Shown here: piece after piece, positions 45,461 through 55,768 of the stretch
Layout: each line of letters starts with the position of its first letter
How positions within the stretch are numbered: the stretch's first letter is position 1
From: Aromatoleum toluclasticum ATCC 700605
GTDB lineage: Bacteria; Pseudomonadota; Gammaproteobacteria; Burkholderiales; Rhodocyclaceae
DNA: 64,000 bases
Reading direction: 5' to 3'
Assembly (NCBI RefSeq): GCF_000378245.1
Contig: NZ_KB899510.1
Coordinates: 1-64,000 of the forward strand
Translations under genes and position numbers: made by a program
Notes under the pieces: model-generated
The model's database searches: none
What the model was told of the DNA's origin: nothing
What the model saw: the letters and a program-made list of their open reading frames with translations, nothing else

Positions 45461-46097
45461 CGGCAGCTCGCACCTTCGCTGCACGCAATTTGTCGATGCT
45501 TACCCGAGCCACTTCCGGTTCGGTAGGTCGGGGCTCGCGCCCACGGGCAGGCATTCATTCGGGTCAGGAACTTCGGGCGGTCCGTGCCTTCAAAGCAGGG
45601 TGTTGCCCTTATGAGCGGCCGCGAATCGGCGAAATCGAATCATGGTCAAGAGATCAATCGTTGGAGCGCGTCGGAAGTCTTTCCGATGTTCCTCACCCTG
45701 GTCGCAGACGGTGCCGTGACTCGCGTGATACCGGATCATCTGGGCGCGATGGCGCGCACTTCTGAGCAGTTTTTCCGGGATTGCCCCGGATACTCCTTGA
45801 AAGTGGCGTTGGATTTCCTATCCTCAGGACCATAGTCATAGCTCTATGGCCAACGTAAGCCTATGGTCGCTACTCGCAGTTGATCCAGTCGTTAATTCGT
45901 ACTTTCGAGCCTGGAAGTACAGGGTTTTCACATCAACTTGCCGGGCACTGGATTACTGCGATTGGTTCGAACACCGGGAACCTTCTCACAAGCGTGGTCG
46001 ATGCGGCTCGCAGGCTCGCCACATCCTGCATGCTGCGGGTTCTTTGGACGAATCACTGGAGCAGATCAATAGCCTGAACGATCAGGGGTGAGAGTAG
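45461..46097. other. Junction region between high-GC betaine DNA and the lower-GC nuo region
   Basis: 637 bases. The first about 350 bases keep the high GC of the left side and the rest does not. A frame at 45611-45835 (74 residues, EVFPMFLTLVADGAVTRVIP) and one at 45846-46091 have no recognised family and no good ribosome site, so I do not call them as genes. A short palindrome CCATAG...CTATGG lies at 45830-45848. I see no tRNA, integrase or insertion-sequence end. The nuo promoter should be near the right edge. Confidence 0.5.
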
Positions 46098-46460
46098 ATG
46101 TTATCGGACTATTTCCCTGTTTTTCTGATGGCCGGGGTGGTTACCCTGCTGGGGCTATTTATCCTGAAAATATCGTCGCTCCTTCGACCCGCCAACCCCT
46201 ATCCTGCAAAAAACCAGCCCTATGAGTGTGGCGTCGATCCCGTTGGCGATGCCTCGGTGGGGCAAGTCAAGATCCACTATTTTGTCATTGCCATTGCCTT
46301 CATTATCTTCGATGTCGAGACGCTGTACTTGTTTCCGTGGGCCGTGGTGCTGACGGATATTGGCCTGTTCGGTTATATCGAAATGTTTGTCTTTATCTTT
46401 CTGCTTTTGGTTGGCTTTATCTATGCGTGGGCGACTGGGGCACTGGAATGGCAAATCTAG
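46098..46460 (+). CDS. nuoA: NADH-quinone oxidoreductase subunit A
   Basis: 120 residues, three membrane spans, with the NuoA motifs [10 protein letters not shown] and [12 protein letters not shown]. It is part of the membrane arm near the quinone site of complex I. ATG 46098 follows GGGGTGAGAG. It is the first gene of a tightly packed operon, and its stop overlaps the nuoB start. Confidence 0.95.
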   Translation: MLSDYFPVFLMAGVVTLLGLFILKISSLLRPANPYPAKNQPYECGVDPVGDASVGQVKIHYFVIAIAFIIFDVETLYLFPWAVVLTDIGLFGYIEMFVFIFLLLVGFIYAWATGALEWQI

Positions 46461-46957
46461 AGAACCGTTTTTCCAATAATGTATTTTTCGGCACCGTTAA
46501 TTCCCTCATTAACTGGAGCCGTAGTTCGGCGCTGTGGCCCGAGACTTTCGGAATTGCCTGCTGCGCCATCGAGATGATCTCGGCCGGTTGTGCACGTTAT
46601 GACCTGGACCGCCTGGGCGTAGTGTTTCGTCCTTCACCCCGGCAATCCGACGTAATGATCATCGCCGGCACCGTGACCAAGAAATTCGCCCCGATCGTCC
46701 GCTTGCTCTATGACCAGATGACCGAACCCCGTTGGGTCATTGCCATGGGTACCTGTGCCATCTCCGGTGGTGTCTATAACACCTATGCGGTGGTCCAGGG
46801 TTCAGAGCGCATCGTGCCGGTGGATGTCCACGTCCCGGGTTGCCCCCCCCGGCCGGATGCACTGATTCATGGCATCTTGATGCTGCAGGAGAAGATCAAG
46901 AAGCAACATGTACAACGCAGAAAAGACCCGCAAGAAACAGGGAAGGTATCGCCATGA
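46448..46957 (+). CDS. nuoB: NADH-quinone oxidoreductase subunit B
   Basis: 169 residues. Carries the terminal [4Fe-4S] cluster N2, with ligands visible in [17 protein letters not shown] and [10 protein letters not shown]. It sits next to the quinone-binding pocket formed with NuoD. ATG 46448 lies within the end of nuoA (13-base overlap), and the 3' end overlaps nuoC by 4 bases. Confidence 0.96.
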   Translation: MANLENRFSNNVFFGTVNSLINWSRSSALWPETFGIACCAIEMISAGCARYDLDRLGVVFRPSPRQSDVMIIAGTVTKKFAPIVRLLYDQMTEPRWVIAMGTCAISGGVYNTYAVVQGSERIVPVDVHVPGCPPRPDALIHGILMLQEKIKKQHVQRRKDPQETGKVSP

Positions 46958-47466
46958 GCAACCACCCGCTGCGCGAACTGCTTCAACGGGAGTCGATACA
47001 GCAGCACTGCGAGTCGGTGTATGAAACCTTCGGGATGCTTACTTTGACGGTAAGCAAGGAGAACCTGCTGGCCCTCTGCCATTTGCTGAAACACGATAGC
47101 GCTCTGCAGTTTAATTTCCTCTCCGATATCTGCGGTGTCGATCATTATCCCCAACGCCCGCGCTTCGAGACCGTCTATCACCTCTATTCGATACCGTTCA
47201 AATATCGTTTGCGGCTCAAATGCCGCTTTGAGCTGGATGAGTTTCCCCCGTCGGTGGTGCCGGTGTGGCAGACCGCCAACTGGCATGAGCGGGAGGCCTA
47301 TGACATGTACGGGATTGCGTTTGTCGGGCACCCGGATCTACGACGTATTTATATGTGGGAAGGCTATGACGGATACCCGATGAGAAAGGACTATCCATTG
47401 CGTGGCTACGCTGACCACTACAACCCGTTTGGCGAGGCGCGTAGCGAAAAATCAGAGGGGGCGTGA
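46954..47466 (+). CDS. nuoC: NADH-quinone oxidoreductase subunit C
   Basis: 170 residues of the 30-kDa subunit type, with [28 protein letters not shown] and DYPLRGY near the C-terminus. It is peripheral-arm scaffolding. It is separate from nuoD, unlike the fused nuoCD of enterobacteria. The ATG overlaps the nuoB stop (ATGA). Confidence 0.95.
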   Translation: MSNHPLRELLQRESIQQHCESVYETFGMLTLTVSKENLLALCHLLKHDSALQFNFLSDICGVDHYPQRPRFETVYHLYSIPFKYRLRLKCRFELDEFPPSVVPVWQTANWHEREAYDMYGIAFVGHPDLRRIYMWEGYDGYPMRKDYPLRGYADHYNPFGEARSEKSEGA

Positions 47467-47476
47467 CGGTGGCCTT

Positions 47477-48691
47477 ATGACCGACATCAGTCTGTTAAGC
47501 AAGGGCGAAGCGGGTCAGAAACTGACCAAAGAGCTGTTGCTCAACCTCGGACCGCAACACCCCAGCACGCATGGCGTCCTGCGCATCATGCTGGAGTTGG
47601 ACGGGGAAGAGATTCGCGGGGTGGATACCATCATCGGCTACCTGCATCGCGGCACTGAAAAACTCGCCGAAAACTTTACCTATACCCAGATCATTCCCCT
47701 GACCGACCGGCTGGACTATCTCTGTGCGCCCTCGAACAACCTGGCCTATGTATTGGCAGTGGAGCGCCTGCTGGGGATCAAGGCCCCCGAGCGTGCCCAG
47801 TATATTCGCGTCATGATGGCCGAGATGGCCCGTATCTCCGGTCATCTGCTGATCAGCGGCGCGCTGCCGATGGATCTGGGGGCCATGACCACCTTGCTCT
47901 ATGTGATGCGCGAACGCGAGATGATCATGGATCTGATGGAGATGATCACCGGCGCGCGCATGCACACTTCATTCTGTCGGGTCGGCGGGGTGCGCGAGGA
48001 TCTGCCTGATGGATTCGAGCCGCGTTGCCGCGAGTTCTGTCACGTGATGAAGCAGCGCATTGACGATTACGAGCGCCTGATTGCAGAAAATCGTATCTTC
48101 CTCAAACGCACCCGGGATATTGGCAAGATCAGTGGCGAACAAGCCATCGATTGGGGCTTGAGCGGGCCCTGCCTGCGTGCCTCGGGGGTTAACTGGGATA
48201 TGCGGCGCGATAACCCCTATGAGATCTACGACCGGCTCTCGTTCGAGGTGATCGTGCGTGAAAACGGTGACTGCTACGACCGTTGGAAGTGCCGCATGGA
48301 CGAGATGCGCGAGAGTGTAAAACTGATCGAGCAGTGCCTGGATCAGATGCCACCGGGGCCGGTGGCCGTGGCGATGCCCGATATTGCCTTTCCGCTCAAC
48401 AAGATCACGGTGAAGTCGTCCATGGAAGCGATGATTCATCACTTCGACGTCTCCGCCTATGGTTTCCCGGTGCCCAAGGGCGAGGCCTATGTCAGCATCG
48501 AAGCGCCGAAGGGCGAGTTGGGCTTTTACATCATCAGCGACGGTAGCCCCAAGCCTTTACGGATGAAGGTCAGAGCCCCTTCTTTCATCAATCTGCAGGC
48601 GCTTGCCGTGCTGGCCAGGGGGTGTTACCTGGCCGATGTGATTGCCATTATCGGCAGTCTGGACCCGGTGATTGCCGAGGTCGACAAGTAA
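47477..48691 (+). CDS. nuoD: NADH-quinone oxidoreductase subunit D
   Basis: 404 residues of the 49-kDa subunit, which with NuoB forms the quinone site. Signatures are LNLGPQHPSTHGVLRI, IGYLHRGTEKLAEN and DRLDYLCAPSNN. The invariant C-terminus is present (IGSLDPVIAEVDK in place of the usual ...DR). ATG 47477 is 10 bases after nuoC. NuoD is the homologue of NDUFS2, the known target of NDUFAF7-type methyltransferases; a relative of that enzyme is encoded at 62993. Confidence 0.96.
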   Translation: MTDISLLSKGEAGQKLTKELLLNLGPQHPSTHGVLRIMLELDGEEIRGVDTIIGYLHRGTEKLAENFTYTQIIPLTDRLDYLCAPSNNLAYVLAVERLLGIKAPERAQYIRVMMAEMARISGHLLISGALPMDLGAMTTLLYVMREREMIMDLMEMITGARMHTSFCRVGGVREDLPDGFEPRCREFCHVMKQRIDDYERLIAENRIFLKRTRDIGKISGEQAIDWGLSGPCLRASGVNWDMRRDNPYEIYDRLSFEVIVRENGDCYDRWKCRMDEMRESVKLIEQCLDQMPPGPVAVAMPDIAFPLNKITVKSSMEAMIHHFDVSAYGFPVPKGEAYVSIEAPKGELGFYIISDGSPKPLRMKVRAPSFINLQALAVLARGCYLADVIAIIGSLDPVIAEVDK

Positions 48692-48734
48692 TTCCGACGA
48701 ACCAGCGGGTTGCGCAATTCACGAGAAAAAAGTG

Positions 48735-49241
48735 ATGAAGGACCAGACCCTGAAGCAGCAGATCACCGAGATGGCTACACGCTATCCGGCCGCCCGGTCG
48801 GCGGTGATGCCGGCCCTGCATCTGGCCCAGGCCCACTATGGTTATCTGACGCAAGATGCCATGGCCGAGGTGGCCGAGTATCTGCACCTGCCGCGGGTGG
48901 CGGTGCTGGAAATCGCCACCTTCTACAGTCTGTTTCACACCCGGCCGGTGGGTAAATACCACCTGCAACTCTGTACCAATCTCAGCTGCATGTTGTTGGG
49001 CGCAGAGCGGCTGCAGCGACAGCTGGAACAGCAGCTGGATATCCGTTGTGGCGAGACCACCGCCGACGGACGTTTTACCCTGACCGCGGTGGAGTGCCTG
49101 GGGGCCTGTGAAATGGCGCCGGTAATGCAACTCAACGATGACTACTGCGGTCATCTGAATGAGCAGCGCCTGGCAGAGATGCTGCAAACACTACAAGAGG
49201 AAGCAAACCGCAAGCCGGAAAACGGACCACCGAGCAGTTGA
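48735..49241 (+). CDS. nuoE: NADH-quinone oxidoreductase subunit E
   Basis: 168 residues, thioredoxin-like [2Fe-2S] subunit (N1a) of the NADH-input module. Cluster ligands are in QLCTNLSCMLLG and VECLGACEMAPV. ATG 48735 (MKDQTL) follows AGAAAAAAGTG; a GTG one codon earlier is possible. The 3' end precedes nuoF closely. Confidence 0.94.
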   Translation: MKDQTLKQQITEMATRYPAARSAVMPALHLAQAHYGYLTQDAMAEVAEYLHLPRVAVLEIATFYSLFHTRPVGKYHLQLCTNLSCMLLGAERLQRQLEQQLDIRCGETTADGRFTLTAVECLGACEMAPVMQLNDDYCGHLNEQRLAEMLQTLQEEANRKPENGPPSS

Positions 49242-49270
49242 TCAAACAGTCTGCCAATGGAGAGCCCGAG

Positions 49271-50533
49271 ATGTACGAGCAGGTACTCTTGCTGGAGAAG
49301 CGCGATTCTGAGTACCAGGATCTTGCAGGCTATCGTTCGGTGGGCGGTTATTCGGCACTGAGCAGCACCCTGCGTGACTCCACTCCCGAGCAGTTGATCG
49401 ATCTGGTGAAAGAGGCCAAATTGCGTGGCCGGGGCGGGGCGGGTTTTCCCACCGGGTTGAAGTGGTCCTTTGTGCCGAAGGGTAGCGCGTCTGCCAAATG
49501 GCTCCTGTGCAATGCCGATGAGGGTGAGCCGGGCACCTTCAAGGACCGGATCATCATGGAACAGACGCCCCATCTGTTGCTTGAAGGGATGATTCTGGCC
49601 GCCTATGCCATTGGCGCGGCCAAGGCCTATATCTACATCAGGGGAGAATACGTCACCGCGATCAGGCGCTTGGAGCGGGAGATTCAGGCCTGTCGGCAGG
49701 CCGGTCTGCTGGGCAAGAACATCCTCGGTTCCGGGTTTGATCTTGATATCTATCTGCACCGTGGTGCCGGTGCCTACATCTGTGGCGAGGAGACGGCGCT
49801 GATCGAATCCCTGGAGGGAAACCGCGGCCAACCCCGCTTCAAACCACCATTTCCCGCCGTCTCCGGCTTCTATAAGGGACCGACAGTGGTCAACAATGTC
49901 GAAACCCTGGCCTGTGTTCCGCCCATTGTGCAACGCGGTGCCGACTGGTTTCGCTCCATCGGTAGCGAGAAATGTCCCGGTCCCAAGCTCTATTGCCTCA
50001 GTGGGCATGTAAAACGCCCCGGCCTGTATGAACTGCCCATGGGCATCTCGCTGCGGGAGCTGGTAGAACAGCACGCCGGTGGCACGCACTCGGGGAAAAA
50101 GATCAAGGCGGTCATTCCGGGGGGGATCTCCGCCGCCCTGTTACCCGAACCGGCGCTGGACATTGCCATGGACTTCGATGCCTTGTCGGCCGCAGGCACC
50201 ATGTTGGGCTCGGCTGGGGTGATCGTGATGGATGAGAGTACCTGCATGGTTCAGGTGGCGCACCGCATCATCGAGTTTTTCCATCATGAATCCTGTGGAA
50301 AGTGCACCCCCTGCCGGGAAGGATTGGCCTGGGTCGAGCAGATGCTTAGACGCATTAAGGACGGCGAGGCAAAGTCGGGTGAGCTGGAATCGATGGAACG
50401 GATATATGGAAATATCGAGGGCAACACCTTCTGTCTACTGGGTGATGGGGCGGTGATGGCACTGCGTGGGGTGGTGAAAAATTTTCGCCACGAGTTTATC
50501 GAACGAATACAGCAGGGTGGCCGGGCCGCATAG
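49271..50533 (+). CDS. nuoF: NADH-quinone oxidoreductase subunit F
   Basis: 420 residues. Binds NADH and FMN (LRGRGGAGFPTGLKWS, NADEGEPGTFKDR, GAGAYICGEETALIES) and carries cluster N3 (ESCGKCTPCREG). ATG 49271 is preferred over an upstream in-frame TTG at 49238 because GGAG lies just before it and the family starts similarly. It forms the NADH dehydrogenase module with nuoE and nuoG. Confidence 0.95.
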   Translation: MYEQVLLLEKRDSEYQDLAGYRSVGGYSALSSTLRDSTPEQLIDLVKEAKLRGRGGAGFPTGLKWSFVPKGSASAKWLLCNADEGEPGTFKDRIIMEQTPHLLLEGMILAAYAIGAAKAYIYIRGEYVTAIRRLEREIQACRQAGLLGKNILGSGFDLDIYLHRGAGAYICGEETALIESLEGNRGQPRFKPPFPAVSGFYKGPTVVNNVETLACVPPIVQRGADWFRSIGSEKCPGPKLYCLSGHVKRPGLYELPMGISLRELVEQHAGGTHSGKKIKAVIPGGISAALLPEPALDIAMDFDALSAAGTMLGSAGVIVMDESTCMVQVAHRIIEFFHHESCGKCTPCREGLAWVEQMLRRIKDGEAKSGELESMERIYGNIEGNTFCLLGDGAVMALRGVVKNFRHEFIERIQQGGRAA

Positions 50534-50589
50534 TGGTATGTGTCTGATGCGGCGATTCGATGGGATATTTGGGATCGGATACGAGAGCG

Positions 50590-53145
50590 ATGGTCAAGAT
50601 TTCTATCGACGGACAATCAGCCGAATTTGAGGCCGGTACCACCATCCTGGATGCCGCCCGTCAGATGCAGATCGTCATCCCGACCTTCTGTTATTACCCC
50701 GGGCTCAGCCCTTCAGGCTCTTGCCGCATGTGCCTGGTCGAGATTGAAGGACAGCGCCGCCTGCAGCCGGCCTGTATTACCGCCATTGCCGATGGCATGG
50801 CGGTACAGACAAAGTCAAATGCGGCAAAGCGGGCACTGGAAGGTAACCTGGAATTCTTCCTCTCAAGCCATCCGCTGGATTGCCCGGTTTGTGATAAGGC
50901 GGGTGAATGCGAATTGCAGGATCAGGTGATGGACCATGGCCCGCGGATGGGGGTATTCGTGGAACAAAAGCGTATCTTCAATAACCGGGATATGCCGCTC
51001 AATGATGTGATCATCTTCAATGCCAATCGTTGTATCCAGTGTGTGCGTTGTGTCCGCATGTGTGACGAGGTCGTCGGGGCCCATGTCCTGGGAGCGATCG
51101 AACGCGGCAACTACAGCCAGATCGCCGGCTTTGGCGATGATCTGAAAAACTGCGATCAGTGCGGTAACTGTATCGAGGTCTGCCCGGTGGGGGCCTTGAT
51201 GAATCGTCCCTACCGTTACAAGGCCCGGCCTTGGGATCTGCAGCGGGTGGATAGCGTCTGCCCCTTGTGCGGCACCGGCTGCCAGTTCACGGTCGAGTCG
51301 CGGGATGGCGCGCTGGTGCGGGTCCGCTCGCAACAGGCGCTGGGACTGAACAATGAGACCCTCTGTGCCCGGGGTCGCTTCGGTATCGATTTTGTCAATC
51401 ACCCGGACCGCATCAAGAGCCCGATGCTGCGACAGGGTGAAGCGTTGGTGGCGGTTTCCTGGGACGAGGCGGCGGATTTTCTTAAACAGGCGTTTGCCGG
51501 AATGTTTGACCGGGGAAACCGGGTCGGGGGCCTGATCTCGCCACGCCTGGGCAATGAGGCGCAATTCCGCTTCCAGCAACTGATGCGCGGAGTCGTGCAG
51601 ACCAACAATATTGATAGCTTCAGCCGTTGGTCCTATGCCGTGGACCGTGCCGACTCGCCGTATCCGGTTCTGCAGGATCTGCTCCGCAATCACTATAGCC
51701 GTCAGCCGCTCACCAGTCTGCTCAAAGGTGATCTGACCCTGCTCTACGGCTGCGATGTGGAAGATGAGAACCCGGTTTCGGATTATCTGATCCGCCGTAG
51801 CCTGACACGAACGGCAAACCGGCTCTATCTTATCTCACCCCGTCCGCTACGCCTCGAAGAGCATGCCGCCGCAGCAATCAACTGCATTCCCGGGGATGAG
51901 GGCTTGCTGCTGGCCTGGGCGCTGCACGGGATGCAGGCGCAGAGCGGCGATCCCGCATTGGGTAAGGCCCTGCCCGATGGCCCGCTTCCCGACTTGCCCA
52001 CCGCAGCATGTCGGCGGTTTGTCGATCAACTGACCACCGGGCTTTTGGCCGCTGATGAGATCACCCTGCTTACGGGTACCGACCTGCTCAGAACGTCATC
52101 GGTGTTGTCCGGCCTACAGCTGCTGAACAACCTGACACAGGTGCTCAAAAAACTCGGCAAACAAGTTCATCTGCAATTTCTGCATGACCAGTGCAATCAG
52201 ATGGGCAGTTGGGATCTGGGGGTTAGCCCGTATTGGTTACCCGGCGCAATCGCCCTGTCTGATACGGCGGGAAGAGCAGCCTGTGAGCGGCATTGGCGTA
52301 TGACGCTGCCGGCGATGTCGGGTATGGATTTTAATCAAATGCTCGATAGTTGCATCGATGGTCAAATGGACTGCCTCTATCTGGTGGCAGAGGATCCGCT
52401 GGTCAGCACGCCGGATAGGGATCGCGTGGCAAACGCTTTGGATAAGGTGAACTTGCTGATTGTGCAAGATGCCTTCATGACCGCCACGGCACAGCAAGCC
52501 GATCTGCTCTTGCCGGCCACCAGCTACGCCGAGACTGATGCCAGCTACACGAACAATGAGGGCCGGCTGCAGCAGGTGCGGGGGTTTTACCCGCAGCCCG
52601 AAGGCATAAAATCGGATTGTGAGATCTTTTGTTGGATGGCCAGCAGCCTGGGGGCTGAACTGGGCTCAAGCCGTCCTGAAGCGATTCGGCAGGAGATCGA
52701 ACAGCAGCTGCCAGCTTATCAGGGCTTGATCGAGGAAGCCAACGCCGGGGGCCGGTTTACCCGGGGCTTGACGACTGAACAAACCCCGGCGGTACTGGTG
52801 CGTCCCGTGTTGCCGCCGCGGATAAAACCGGCCGGCCTGCTGCTGATCACCGGCAACACCAGGACTCATGCCGGTTATTTGACCGAGCGATCCCCTACCT
52901 TGTGTCAAATATTGGCTGAACCCTATATCGAGCTCAATACCGATCAGGCAGCAACACTGGGTATCAGCGAGGGCCAACGACTGGAGGTGCAGGCTAACGG
53001 GTATGCGATAAGCGCCAACGCCCGACTCAATCCATCGCTGCAACCGGGTGTGGTCTTTGTACCTGGCCATTTCAGTAAGGTCGAGTTGAACCGTCTGTTC
53101 AAGGCTGGCGAGTACCCCTGTCCGGTCACGTTGAGGATTGCCTGA
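50590..53145 (+). CDS. nuoG: NADH-quinone oxidoreductase subunit G
   Basis: 851 residues from ATG 50590 (MVKISIDG, the usual family start); an ATG at 50560 would add ten residues. Clusters in order: [2Fe-2S] in [14 protein letters not shown], histidine-liganded cluster in [26 protein letters not shown] and [12 protein letters not shown]. An additional CPLCGTGC...CARGR motif corresponds to the extra N7 cluster found only in some complexes I. The large C-terminal molybdopterin-oxidoreductase-like domain lacks obvious cofactor function, as is usual. The stop TGA shares a base with the nuoH ATG. Confidence 0.95.
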   Translation: MVKISIDGQSAEFEAGTTILDAARQMQIVIPTFCYYPGLSPSGSCRMCLVEIEGQRRLQPACITAIADGMAVQTKSNAAKRALEGNLEFFLSSHPLDCPVCDKAGECELQDQVMDHGPRMGVFVEQKRIFNNRDMPLNDVIIFNANRCIQCVRCVRMCDEVVGAHVLGAIERGNYSQIAGFGDDLKNCDQCGNCIEVCPVGALMNRPYRYKARPWDLQRVDSVCPLCGTGCQFTVESRDGALVRVRSQQALGLNNETLCARGRFGIDFVNHPDRIKSPMLRQGEALVAVSWDEAADFLKQAFAGMFDRGNRVGGLISPRLGNEAQFRFQQLMRGVVQTNNIDSFSRWSYAVDRADSPYPVLQDLLRNHYSRQPLTSLLKGDLTLLYGCDVEDENPVSDYLIRRSLTRTANRLYLISPRPLRLEEHAAAAINCIPGDEGLLLAWALHGMQAQSGDPALGKALPDGPLPDLPTAACRRFVDQLTTGLLAADEITLLTGTDLLRTSSVLSGLQLLNNLTQVLKKLGKQVHLQFLHDQCNQMGSWDLGVSPYWLPGAIALSDTAGRAACERHWRMTLPAMSGMDFNQMLDSCIDGQMDCLYLVAEDPLVSTPDRDRVANALDKVNLLIVQDAFMTATAQQADLLLPATSYAETDASYTNNEGRLQQVRGFYPQPEGIKSDCEIFCWMASSLGAELGSSRPEAIRQEIEQQLPAYQGLIEEANAGGRFTRGLTTEQTPAVLVRPVLPPRIKPAGLLLITGNTRTHAGYLTERSPTLCQILAEPYIELNTDQAATLGISEGQRLEVQANGYAISANARLNPSLQPGVVFVPGHFSKVELNRLFKAGEYPCPVTLRIA

Positions 53146-54131
53146 TGGAACTGATGATTGCCGCCGCAGTGATCATGGTGAAGGTGATATTGATCACCGT
53201 CATCCTGTTTATCGTGCCGGTGCCATTGACCTGGCTGGAGCGCAAGATAGCCGGGCATATTCAACAGCGTATGGGACCCATGCGGGTCGGCTGGCATGGC
53301 CTGTTGCAACCGGTGGCCGATGGTCTGAAATTGTTGACGAAAGAGGACAACATCCCGGATCAGTCCGACCGGGTGCTGTTCAAGATTGCTCCCTTTGTCG
53401 CCTTGGTACCGCCCTTTATGGTGTTTGTCGCCGTACCCTTTGGCGACGACGTCAGTATTTTTGGCTACGAGACTCCCCTTTATCTGTCCGATATGAATGT
53501 CGGACTGCTCTATATTCTTGCTGTAGCTGGACTTGAAATCTACGGCGTCATCTTTGGTGGTTGGGCCTCCAACAGCAAATATGCCCTGTTGGGCAGCTTG
53601 CGCACCTGCGCACAGCTGATCAGTTATGAGATCCCCATGGGGTTTGCGGTGATCGGTGTGGTCATGCTGAGCCAGTCCATGAACCTTTCGGATATCGTCG
53701 ACGCTCAGGAGCCCCTCTGGTTTATCGTCTATCAGCCCTTGGGCTTCTTTGTCTTCTTTATCGCCGGCCTTGCCGAAGCACAACGGATTCCTTTTGACCT
53801 GGCCGAGGCCGAAGGCGATCTGGGGGCGGGCTACCATACCGAATACAGCGGTATGCGGTTCTCCTTTTTCATGATCAGCGAGTATCTGGTGATGCTGACC
53901 ATCTCGGTGCTCTGTGTCTTGCTCTTTTTTGGTGGTTGGCATGGTGTGTTGATCCCATTGCCCGCACCCATTTGGTTTGCCCTGAAGGTTGGTTTCTTTA
54001 TCTACCTCTTCATGTGGTTCCGCTTTACCTTCCCCCGCTATCGTTATGATCAACTGATGAGTATCGGCTGGAAGGTACTGGTTCCGCTCTCAATTCTAAA
54101 CATCCTGATTACCGGGATATTTGTCTATTGA
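53145..54131 (+). CDS. nuoH: NADH-quinone oxidoreductase subunit H
   Basis: 328 residues, eight membrane spans, linking the quinone site to the proton-pumping arm. Signatures are LTWLERKIAGHIQQRMGPMR, DGLKLLTKEDNIP, IPMGFAVIGV, GLAEAQRIPFDLAEAEGDLG and the C-terminal FRFTFPRYRYDQLM. The start is coupled to the nuoG stop. Confidence 0.96.
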   Translation: MELMIAAAVIMVKVILITVILFIVPVPLTWLERKIAGHIQQRMGPMRVGWHGLLQPVADGLKLLTKEDNIPDQSDRVLFKIAPFVALVPPFMVFVAVPFGDDVSIFGYETPLYLSDMNVGLLYILAVAGLEIYGVIFGGWASNSKYALLGSLRTCAQLISYEIPMGFAVIGVVMLSQSMNLSDIVDAQEPLWFIVYQPLGFFVFFIAGLAEAQRIPFDLAEAEGDLGAGYHTEYSGMRFSFFMISEYLVMLTISVLCVLLFFGGWHGVLIPLPAPIWFALKVGFFIYLFMWFRFTFPRYRYDQLMSIGWKVLVPLSILNILITGIFVY

Positions 54132-54164
54132 GGTCTGTCTGGATATCCTGACAAGGCATCTCTT

Positions 54165-54749
54165 ATGTACAACGAAAATACGCTGAACAAGTTCAGCCGA
54201 GAGCACCGATGGATCGGCGTGACTTTTTTTCTCGATCTGATCAATGGTCTCTCCCTGACCTTCAAGTACATGTTTTCAAAAAGTGTCACGATGCAGTATC
54301 CGGACAGGGAGAAATGGGTGCCGTATCCACGTCATCGTGGGCACCATGTGTTGCGCCGGGATGAGAATGGCGAGAATAAATGTGTCGCCTGTGAGCTTTG
54401 TGCAAAGATCTGTCCCTGCAACTGTATTACGGTGGTGCCCTACGAGGATGAGAATGGCAAACGGCGACCCTTGGTCTATGATGTTGATATGGCGCGTTGC
54501 CTCTACTGCGGCCTATGTGAAGACTCCTGCCCGGAAGAGGCCATTGCCCTCGGAAGCGTATTCGAATACTCCAGTTATACCTCGGAAGAACTGGTGGTAG
54601 GCCGCGATTCGTTGCTTGAGATGGATGGTAAGACCGAGTACCCGGGAAGTGTCGTCAAGGCGCGGTACCTACCATTGGCGCAGTCTACGGTTGAAGCGCA
54701 GGAGTCTTCCGGGTATGACTGGTGGAGGTTTATCCATAGAAAGGATTGA
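54165..54749 (+). CDS. nuoI: NADH-quinone oxidoreductase subunit I
   Basis: 194 residues, carrying clusters N6a and N6b on two ferredoxin motifs: CVACELCAKICPCN and CLYCGLCEDSCPEE. The N-terminal helix region (LINGLSLTFKYMFSKSVTMQYP) anchors it to the membrane arm. The C-terminus is longer than in enterobacteria. A 209-base non-coding gap follows, the only large one within the operon. Confidence 0.95.
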   Translation: MYNENTLNKFSREHRWIGVTFFLDLINGLSLTFKYMFSKSVTMQYPDREKWVPYPRHRGHHVLRRDENGENKCVACELCAKICPCNCITVVPYEDENGKRRPLVYDVDMARCLYCGLCEDSCPEEAIALGSVFEYSSYTSEELVVGRDSLLEMDGKTEYPGSVVKARYLPLAQSTVEAQESSGYDWWRFIHRKD

Positions 54750-54816
54750 AGGTTATTGGGTCTGAACGCAAGGGAATGCACGGGTTGGCTATACAACAAA
54801 CAAGGACCCAATAGCC
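54749..54816. repeat. Inverted repeat in the nuoI-nuoJ gap
   Basis: GGTTATTGGGTC (54751-54762) and GACCCAATAGCC (54805-54816) are complementary at 11 of 12 positions around a 42-base loop. It lies just after nuoI in an otherwise tightly packed operon and has no T-run on either side. It may be an mRNA processing or stabilising structure, or an insertion scar. Confidence 0.55.
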
Positions 54817-54958
54817 TAGCCATCGGCAGTGCTGGATGCCATGTCTGGCGTCGGCAGCGCACCGAACAAAGACCATAGGGGCTTTGTTTGATACGGGAGA
54901 GAAGGAATCCGGAATACCACAGCGGCATTAATAATGATGAACAAAAAGGGCTGGCTAA

Positions 54959-55462
54959 ATGGAACAGGCTTTTTTTCTCCTCTTCGCCTCGATCGCCGTA
55001 GCTTCGGCCTGTGGTGTGGTGCTGCTGAAAAATCCTGTCCATAGTGCGGTCTCCCTGATGGCCTGCTTCATCCAGATCGCCGCCCTCTATATCCTGCTCC
55101 ATTCCCCCTTCCTGGCGGCGGTGCAACTGTTCGTCTATGTGGGCGCCATCATGGTGCTGTTCATATTCGTCATCATGATGCTGGAGATTCGCCAGGCGAC
55201 CCTGGAACGGTTTCTGCCCGGAAGTAAATATATCGCGCTGGTGTTTTCCGTGGTCCTGGGGAGTGCCATGTTGTGGCTGCTGTTCAGCAGCCCGCTGTTA
55301 TCGCAGATTCCGCCACCCACGCCGTCAGCGAGCCAAGGCAGCGTCAGCGAACTGGGCCAGGCCCTGTTTACCCAGTATTTGCTGCCCTTTGAGGTTGTAT
55401 CGATCGTCCTGCTGGTGGCCCTGGTTGGGGCCATCTTCATGACGCATAAAGGGGATGGGTGA
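54959..55462 (+). CDS. nuoJ: NADH-quinone oxidoreductase subunit J
   Basis: 167 residues, five membrane spans, with the NuoJ patterns [20 protein letters not shown] and [18 protein letters not shown] (the pi-bulge helix). It is part of the membrane arm. Its stop codon overlaps the nuoK ATG. Confidence 0.94.
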   Translation: MEQAFFLLFASIAVASACGVVLLKNPVHSAVSLMACFIQIAALYILLHSPFLAAVQLFVYVGAIMVLFIFVIMMLEIRQATLERFLPGSKYIALVFSVVLGSAMLWLLFSSPLLSQIPPPTPSASQGSVSELGQALFTQYLLPFEVVSIVLLVALVGAIFMTHKGDG

Positions 55463-55764
55463 TGGCGCCACTCTCCTGGTATATCGCACTCAGTGTCAGT
55501 CTATTTGTCATCGGCCTCTACGGCGTGTTGAGCCGACGCAATGTCTTGATCGTCCTGATGTGCCTGGAGTTGATGCTCAGCGCAGTCAATATCAACCTGG
55601 TGGCCTTCTCGTACTTTCTTTCGCATCTGGGTGGCCAGATCTTTGCGATCTTTGTCATCACGGTGACGGCCGCCGAGGTGGCGGTGGCCCTGGCGATTGT
55701 CATTGCCTTTGTGCGCCAAAAGGGCAGCCTCAAGATCGACGAAATCAGCATCATGAAAGGGTGA
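55462..55764 (+). CDS. nuoK: NADH-quinone oxidoreductase subunit K
   Basis: 100 residues, three spans, homologous to MrpC. It has the NuoK/MrpC motif [21 protein letters not shown] and [15 protein letters not shown] with the membrane glutamates needed for proton transfer. ATG 55462 is chosen over a GTG one codon earlier. Confidence 0.95.
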   Translation: MAPLSWYIALSVSLFVIGLYGVLSRRNVLIVLMCLELMLSAVNINLVAFSYFLSHLGGQIFAIFVITVTAAEVAVALAIVIAFVRQKGSLKIDEISIMKG

Positions 55765-55768
55765 TGCA

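Noticed and set aside
45611-46091. Two short frames before nuoA
   Set aside because: No family, poor ribosome sites, and they lie in the composition boundary; described as part of the junction instead.
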